Assembly (NCBI GenBank): GCA_947374105.1
Contig: CANCAO010000029.1
Location: 1 to 10,503, forward strand
DNA from: Comamonadaceae bacterium
GTDB taxonomy: Bacteria > Pseudomonadota > Gammaproteobacteria > Burkholderiales > Burkholderiaceae_C
DNA length: 10,503 nucleotides
Reading direction: 5' to 3'
The notes under the pieces were generated by a model. The model searched no databases. It was not told the DNA's origin and saw only the letters and a program-made list of their open reading frames with translations. This document shows positions 6,411 to 10,503 of this stretch, one piece after another (position 1 is the first letter of the stretch; each line of letters starts with the position of its first letter). A program made the translations under genes and the position numbers.

Positions 6411-7913
6411 TTAATTCGACTGTGATTGAGACTGCGATGGCTTCGGTGAGGTAACGTCACTCTCCAAAATCCACGTATCCTTGGTGCCACCACCCTGTGA
6501 TGAATTGACAACCAGCGACCCCTCCTTCAGCGCCACACGCGTCAAGCCACCCGGCACCATTTGCACCGTCTTGCCGCTAAGGACATAGGGACGCAAATCA
6601 ATATGTCGCGGTGCTATACCACTTTCCACAAACGTGGGGCAACTCGATAGGCTCAAAGTGGGTTGGGCGATATAGCCACTCGGGTTAGCCAAAACCGCCT
6701 TGCGGAAGTCCTCAATCTCGGCAGAGGTAGCCGCCGGCCCCACCAACATGCCATAGCCACCAGCACCATGCACCTCTTTAACCACAAGATCCTTAAGGTT
6801 AGCCAGCGTGTAGGCCAGATCATCCTTATTTCGGCACATATAGGTGGGCACATTTTTAAGGATGGGCTTCTCACCCAGATAGAACTCAATCATCTTGGGC
6901 ACATAAGGGTAGATAGACTTGTCATCTGCCACGCCTGTTCCCACTGCGTTGCAGATCGTCACGTGGCCCGCGCGATACGCCTCCAGCAAGCCTGCGCAAC
7001 CCAGAGTTGAATCGGCCCGAAATACTTTTGGATCGAGGAAATCATCGTCCACTCGACGGTAAATCACGTCCACCCGACGCGGGCCACGCGTGGTGCGCAT
7101 ATAAACGAAGTTGTCTTTCACGAATAGATCCTGGCCTTCAACCAGCTCTATACCCATCTGTTGGGCCAGAAAGGCGTGTTCGAAATAGGCACTGTTGTAC
7201 ATGCCTGGGGTCAACAAAACCACGGTGGGTTCAGCAGTCGTAGCAGGGCTGGAGTCGCGCAGCGTCTCCAGCAACAGATCGGGGTAATGAGCGATGGGGG
7301 CAACGCGATGGGCGTTGAAGAGCTCGGGAAACAATCGCATCATCATCTTGCGGTTTTCAAGCATGTAGCTCACGCCGCTGGGCACCCGCAGGTTATCTTC
7401 CAGAACATAGTACTCGCCCTCGCCCTGGGCATTGGGAGCACGGACGATATCAACGCCGGAAATATGGGAGTAAATATTGCCTGGCACATTGACGCCGACC
7501 ATCTCCGGCCTGAACTGCGCGTTGTGCGTGATCTGCTCCGCTGGAACCAAGCCGGCTTTGATGATCTCCTGCCCGTGGTACACATCGTGGATGAATCGGT
7601 TCAAAGCCGTGACGCGCTGCACCAGTCCACGCTCCATGCTGGCCCACTCATGGGCCGGGATGATCCGTGGAATCAGGTCAAACGGAATCAGGCGTTCAGT
7701 CCCCGAGCCGTCTTCGTCTTTAGCGCCGTACACCGCAAAGGTGATTCCCACGCGCCTAAAAATCAGCTCGGCTTCCTCACGACGCTTGGCCATCATGTCG
7801 CCCGGCTGTCGCGCTAACCACTCATCGTAGATCTTGTAATGGTTCCGGATCTGTTTACCCTTCGAGAAAAACTCGTAGGGCATGGCGGTATACATTTCGT
7901 CAAATCTTTGCAT
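6411..7913 (-). CDS. Circularly permuted ATP-grasp protein (type 2; former DUF404/DUF407)
   Basis: This 500-residue protein belongs to the circularly permuted ATP-grasp family. Relatives couple ATP hydrolysis to carboxylate-amine ligation, and this group has been predicted to make amide or peptide bonds. Visible motifs are YVLEDNLRVPSGVSYMLENR at 169-188, VVLLTPGMYNSAYFEHAFLA (231-250), KEVHGAGGYGMLVGP at 379-393, RHIDLRPYVLSG (436-447) and SSQGGGTKDTWIL at 471-483. After the last motif comes a 17-residue tail ending in SQSQSQSN, which looks disordered and is an addition to the fold. A strong GGAGGA lies 9 nt before ATG 7913. It is the first gene of the minus-strand Anbu unit, followed at 17 nt by alpha-E. 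It is divergent from the transglutaminase/amidoligase gene across a 158-nt region. The biochemical substrate is unknown. Confidence 0.93.
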   Translation of the reverse strand: MQRFDEMYTAMPYEFFSKGKQIRNHYKIYDEWLARQPGDMMAKRREEAELIFRRVGITFAVYGAKDEDGSGTERLIPFDLIPRIIPAHEWASMERGLVQRVTALNRFIHDVYHGQEIIKAGLVPAEQITHNAQFRPEMVGVNVPGNIYSHISGVDIVRAPNAQGEGEYYVLEDNLRVPSGVSYMLENRKMMMRLFPELFNAHRVAPIAHYPDLLLETLRDSSPATTAEPTVVLLTPGMYNSAYFEHAFLAQQMGIELVEGQDLFVKDNFVYMRTTRGPRRVDVIYRRVDDDFLDPKVFRADSTLGCAGLLEAYRAGHVTICNAVGTGVADDKSIYPYVPKMIEFYLGEKPILKNVPTYMCRNKDDLAYTLANLKDLVVKEVHGAGGYGMLVGPAATSAEIEDFRKAVLANPSGYIAQPTLSLSSCPTFVESGIAPRHIDLRPYVLSGKTVQMVPGGLTRVALKEGSLVVNSSQGGGTKDTWILESDVTSPKPSQSQSQSN

Positions 7914-8071
7914 AACAACTTATCCTCCGGCATTAGCTTAGCTTAAATGACATGAAGCAAGGATCGGGCCATGTAGAGAATCTGATCGTGGCGTGATCCT
8001 TGCTTAACATCATCAGGCTAGTATGTGTACATAACGCGTTCTATTTTCTTCAACCTGCTACGAGACACCCC
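7914..8071. promoter_or_regulatory. Divergent promoter region of the Anbu cluster
   Basis: This 158-nt region separates the start codons of the ATP-grasp (minus) and transglutaminase/DUF2126 (plus) genes, so it must hold both promoters. It contains the long inverted repeat at 7955-8005. A smaller 12-bp dyad, TATGT-GT-ACATA, lies at 8022-8033. A tandem GCTTA repeat lies near 7936. Each outward end of the long repeat reads TTGCTT, a possible -35 for either direction. On the minus strand GCTAAT lies 17 nt further on, but this would put the transcript start almost at the ribosome site, so the promoter assignment is weak. Confidence 0.55.
7955..8005. repeat. Perfect 11-bp inverted repeat (candidate shared operator)
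   Basis: AAGCAAGGATC at 7955-7965 and its exact complement GATCCTTGCTT at 7995-8005 are separated by 29 nt. Such a match is unlikely by chance in a 158-nt gap. Its central position between divergent promoters suits a dimeric regulator with two sites, or DNA looping. The arms could also fold as an RNA stem. No T-run follows, so it is not a terminator. Confidence 0.6.
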
Positions 8072-10503
8072 ATGTCCATTCACGCCGCGCTGAACCATGT
8101 AACCCATTACACGTATGACCGTTTGGTTAACTTGGGGCCGCAAATCATTCGCTTGCGCCCAGCGCCGCATTGCCGCAGCAAGATCATTTCGTACTCGCTC
8201 AAGCTTGAACCCGCCAATCATTACATCAACTGGCAACAAGATCCATTCGCCAACTACCAGGGGCGACTGGTGTTTCCCGAGAAGACGAAGGAGTTCAAGA
8301 TCACTGTCGATATGGTGGTCGAGATGGCTGTGTATAACCCCTTCGATTTTTTCCTGGAACCCAGTGCTGAGAAATACCCATTTAAGTACGAAACCCTTCT
8401 TGCACAGGAGCTTGCCCCTTATCTGGCAGCCGATCACCTGACCAAGCGGTTACGAGCCTGCTTGGCGCGTATTGACCGTCGAAAACGCCGAACGATCGAT
8501 TTTCTGGTAGCCGTCAATCAAATGGTCCATGAAGACATTAGTTATTTAATTCGCATGGAACCGGGCGTGCAGACGCCCGATGAAACACTCAAATTGGGCT
8601 CCGGCTCCTGCCGGGACTCCGCCTGGTTGCTGGTGCAATTGCTGCGCCACTGCGGTCTGGCCGCACGTTTTGTCTCAGGCTATCTGATTCAGCTCAAGTC
8701 GGACGTTAAGGCGCTGGATGGGCCGAGTGGCACAGAAGTCGATTTCACTGACCTGCACGCTTGGTGCGAGGTGTACCTGCCCGGTGCTGGCTGGGTCGGA
8801 CTCGACGCCACCTCGGGACTGCTGGCCGGTGAAGGGCATATCCCACTGGCTTGCACACCGCAGCCTTCAGGGGCAGCCCCGATTGAAGGTGGTATGGACA
8901 AGTGTGAGGTAACGTTCTCCCATCACATGGCCGTCACCCGCATTTACGAGTCACCGCGTGTCACCAAGCCCTACACCGAGGACCAATGGCAAGACATCAT
9001 GGCGCTCGGTCACGTTGTGGACAAAGAGTTGGACGCCGGTGACGTGCGTCTGACCATGGGCGGCGAGCCCACCTTTGTGGCCGTGAACGATCGGGATGCA
9101 CCAGAATGGAACACCGATGCACTGGGGCCGACCAAACGCGGTTTCGCCACCGAGTTGGTGCAAAAACTGCGCGCCGAATACGGCGAGGGCGGCTTTTTGC
9201 ACTTCGGCCAAGGCAAGTGGTACCCCGGCGAGCAGTTGCCGCGCTGGGCGCTCAACATTTATTGGCGGGCCGATGGTCAACCCGTATGGGCCGACCCCAG
9301 CCTGTTTACCGACGAGCGTGTACCGACCCACTACAGCAGCGAGGATGCCGAGCGTTTCACGCGAACCCTGGCGTCCAAGCTGGGCGTGACCGACCAGTTC
9401 ATCCAAAGCGCCTATGAAGACACTTGGTACTACCTGTGGCGCGAGCGCCGCCTGCCCGTCAACGTGGATCCCTTTGACTCCAAGCTGGACGACGAAATGG
9501 AGCGCGCCCGGCTACGCCGCGTGTTTGAGCAAAAACTGGACACCGTGGTCGGCTATGTACTGCCCGTCAAAGCCGGTGAAGTGACCGGCAAGGTGGGGAC
9601 GGTGTGGAGCACCGGTGCCTGGTTTTTGCGTGATGAGCGCATGTACCTGATGCCTGGTGACTCGCCCATGGGACTGCGCCTGCCGCTGGACTCATTGCCC
9701 TGGGTCAGCGAAGCCGATTACCCTTACCTGATTGAGCAAGACCCATCGACACCGCGTGACCCCTTGCCCACGCATGGCCATCTGGCAACGCGCTATGCGT
9801 CCAACCTGTCTGGCCCTGCCCGGAACGAGACAAGCTGGACTCAGAAAGAACCGGTTCCATCCCATCAACCCACGCTTCAGACCGCCAGCGCCTCGACCAC
9901 CAGCCCTGCGTCAACCAGCGCCCAAAGCACCACGCAGACTGAGCCAGCCAACTTTGCGCGTGTCCCGACGCGCAAGGAATCAGCCCACTGGCTCACCCGA
10001 ACCGCCTTGTGCGTGGAAGTGCGTGACCCGCGTAGGGCCAGCGGCCCCAAGGCTGAAGCCGTAGGGGAAAAATCAGGCGTGTTGTATATCTTCATGCCGC
10101 CACTCGAAAAACTGGAAGACTACCTCGACCTGCTGGTCGCCATAGAGGCCACGGCACAAACCCTGGGCGTAACAATCGTCCTAGAGGGCTACCCACCACC
10201 GCGCGACCCGCGACTCAAACTATTGCAAGTCACACCCGACCCCGGTGTGATCGAGGTCAACATACACCCGGTCAACAACTGGGGCGAACTGGTTAAGAAC
10301 ACCGAGTTTTTGTACAACGCAGCCTTCGAGTCGCGTCTGTCGGCCGAGAAGTTCATGAAAGATGGCCGTCACACCGGCACCGGTGGAGGCAACCATTTCG
10401 TCATGGGGGGTGCCACGCCCGCAGACAGCCCATTCCTGCGAAAACCAGAGTTATTGGCCAGCCTGCTGCTGTACTGGCATAACCATCCATCCCTGAGTTA
10501 TCT
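8072..10503 (+). CDS. Transglutaminase-like protein fused to DUF2126 putative amidoligase, 3' end cut by window edge
   Basis: The open frame gives 810 residues before the right edge; family members are usually around 1,100. The N-terminus (MSIHAALNHVTHYTYDR) is the bacterial transglutaminase-like N domain. The core follows with a complete Cys-His-Asp triad: C180 in GSGSCRDSAW, H229 in TDLHAWCEVY and D245 in WVGLDATSG. From about residue 300 the DUF2126 region starts (LTMGGEPTFV). Motifs include EGYPPPRDPRL (705 on), EVNIHP (728-733), GRHTGTGGGNHF (765-776) and WHNHPSLSY at the edge. DUF2126 is classed as a putative amidoligase of glutamine-synthetase-like fold. A Ser/Thr/Pro-rich linker spans about 578-632. 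ATG 8072 fits the family start; the ribosome site is weak. No signal peptide is seen. It may make or break amide bonds in the same peptide cycle as Anbu (inference). Confidence 0.93.
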   Translation, partial: MSIHAALNHVTHYTYDRLVNLGPQIIRLRPAPHCRSKIISYSLKLEPANHYINWQQDPFANYQGRLVFPEKTKEFKITVDMVVEMAVYNPFDFFLEPSAEKYPFKYETLLAQELAPYLAADHLTKRLRACLARIDRRKRRTIDFLVAVNQMVHEDISYLIRMEPGVQTPDETLKLGSGSCRDSAWLLVQLLRHCGLAARFVSGYLIQLKSDVKALDGPSGTEVDFTDLHAWCEVYLPGAGWVGLDATSGLLAGEGHIPLACTPQPSGAAPIEGGMDKCEVTFSHHMAVTRIYESPRVTKPYTEDQWQDIMALGHVVDKELDAGDVRLTMGGEPTFVAVNDRDAPEWNTDALGPTKRGFATELVQKLRAEYGEGGFLHFGQGKWYPGEQLPRWALNIYWRADGQPVWADPSLFTDERVPTHYSSEDAERFTRTLASKLGVTDQFIQSAYEDTWYYLWRERRLPVNVDPFDSKLDDEMERARLRRVFEQKLDTVVGYVLPVKAGEVTGKVGTVWSTGAWFLRDERMYLMPGDSPMGLRLPLDSLPWVSEADYPYLIEQDPSTPRDPLPTHGHLATRYASNLSGPARNETSWTQKEPVPSHQPTLQTASASTTSPASTSAQSTTQTEPANFARVPTRKESAHWLTRTALCVEVRDPRRASGPKAEAVGEKSGVLYIFMPPLEKLEDYLDLLVAIEATAQTLGVTIVLEGYPPPRDPRLKLLQVTPDPGVIEVNIHPVNNWGELVKNTEFLYNAAFESRLSAEKFMKDGRHTGTGGGNHFVMGGATPADSPFLRKPELLASLLLYWHNHPSLSY

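Noticed and set aside
7161..7817. Long plus-strand open frame (218 codons) opposite the ATP-grasp gene
   Set aside because: The minus strand here encodes clear ATP-grasp motifs; the plus-strand product has no recognisable family and is a shadow of GC-rich coding DNA.
8018..8437. Minus-strand open frame (139 codons) opposite the start of the transglutaminase gene
   Set aside because: It overlaps the conserved N-terminal transglutaminase-like domain on the plus strand and crosses the divergent promoter; the peptide resembles nothing I know.

Overview
The window looks like a chromosomal segment of a GC-rich betaproteobacterium, most likely a member of the Comamonadaceae (Rhodoferax/Polaromonas/Acidovorax type). 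The pointers are a Bug-type tripartite tricarboxylate transporter receptor, a lone gcvH, protein sequences that read like Burkholderiales versions of their families, and a short AT-rich stretch that resembles a repeat I associate with this family. This placement comes from recall and was not searched. I see no tRNA, rRNA, CRISPR array, insertion sequence or phage gene.

Region A (1-1131): the 5' part of a DSD1/D-threonine-aldolase-like PLP enzyme runs leftward off the window. It is divergent, across a 95-nt gap, from a stand-alone glycine cleavage H protein gene. Both can be tied to glycine metabolism.

Region B (1132-4512, minus strand): a compact four-gene unit with 17-22 nt gaps. In transcription order it encodes a TTT/Bug periplasmic solute receptor, a SnoaL/NTF2-fold protein, an exported ACMSD-type amidohydrolase with a twin-arginine motif plus lipobox, and a nitroreductase-family flavoprotein. 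It looks like an uptake-and-modification module for an organic (perhaps aromatic) acid. The substrate cannot be read from the sequence.

Region C (4630-10503): the Anbu gene neighbourhood. On the minus strand are a circularly permuted ATP-grasp protein, an alpha-E (DUF403) protein and Anbu, the ancestral-beta-subunit-like bacterial proteasome homologue. Divergent on the plus strand is a large transglutaminase-like plus DUF2126 (putative amidoligase) protein that runs off the right edge. Comparative genomics has proposed that such clusters make or attach peptide bonds and then hydrolyse the product. The physiological substrate is unknown as far as I know, which makes this the most interesting part of the window.

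Non-coding structure: a perfect 11-bp inverted repeat sits in the 158-nt divergent promoter region of the Anbu cluster. A hairpin followed by a T-run lies between alpha-E and Anbu. Two palindromic sites precede the Bug receptor gene. No gap between genes exceeds 300 nt.
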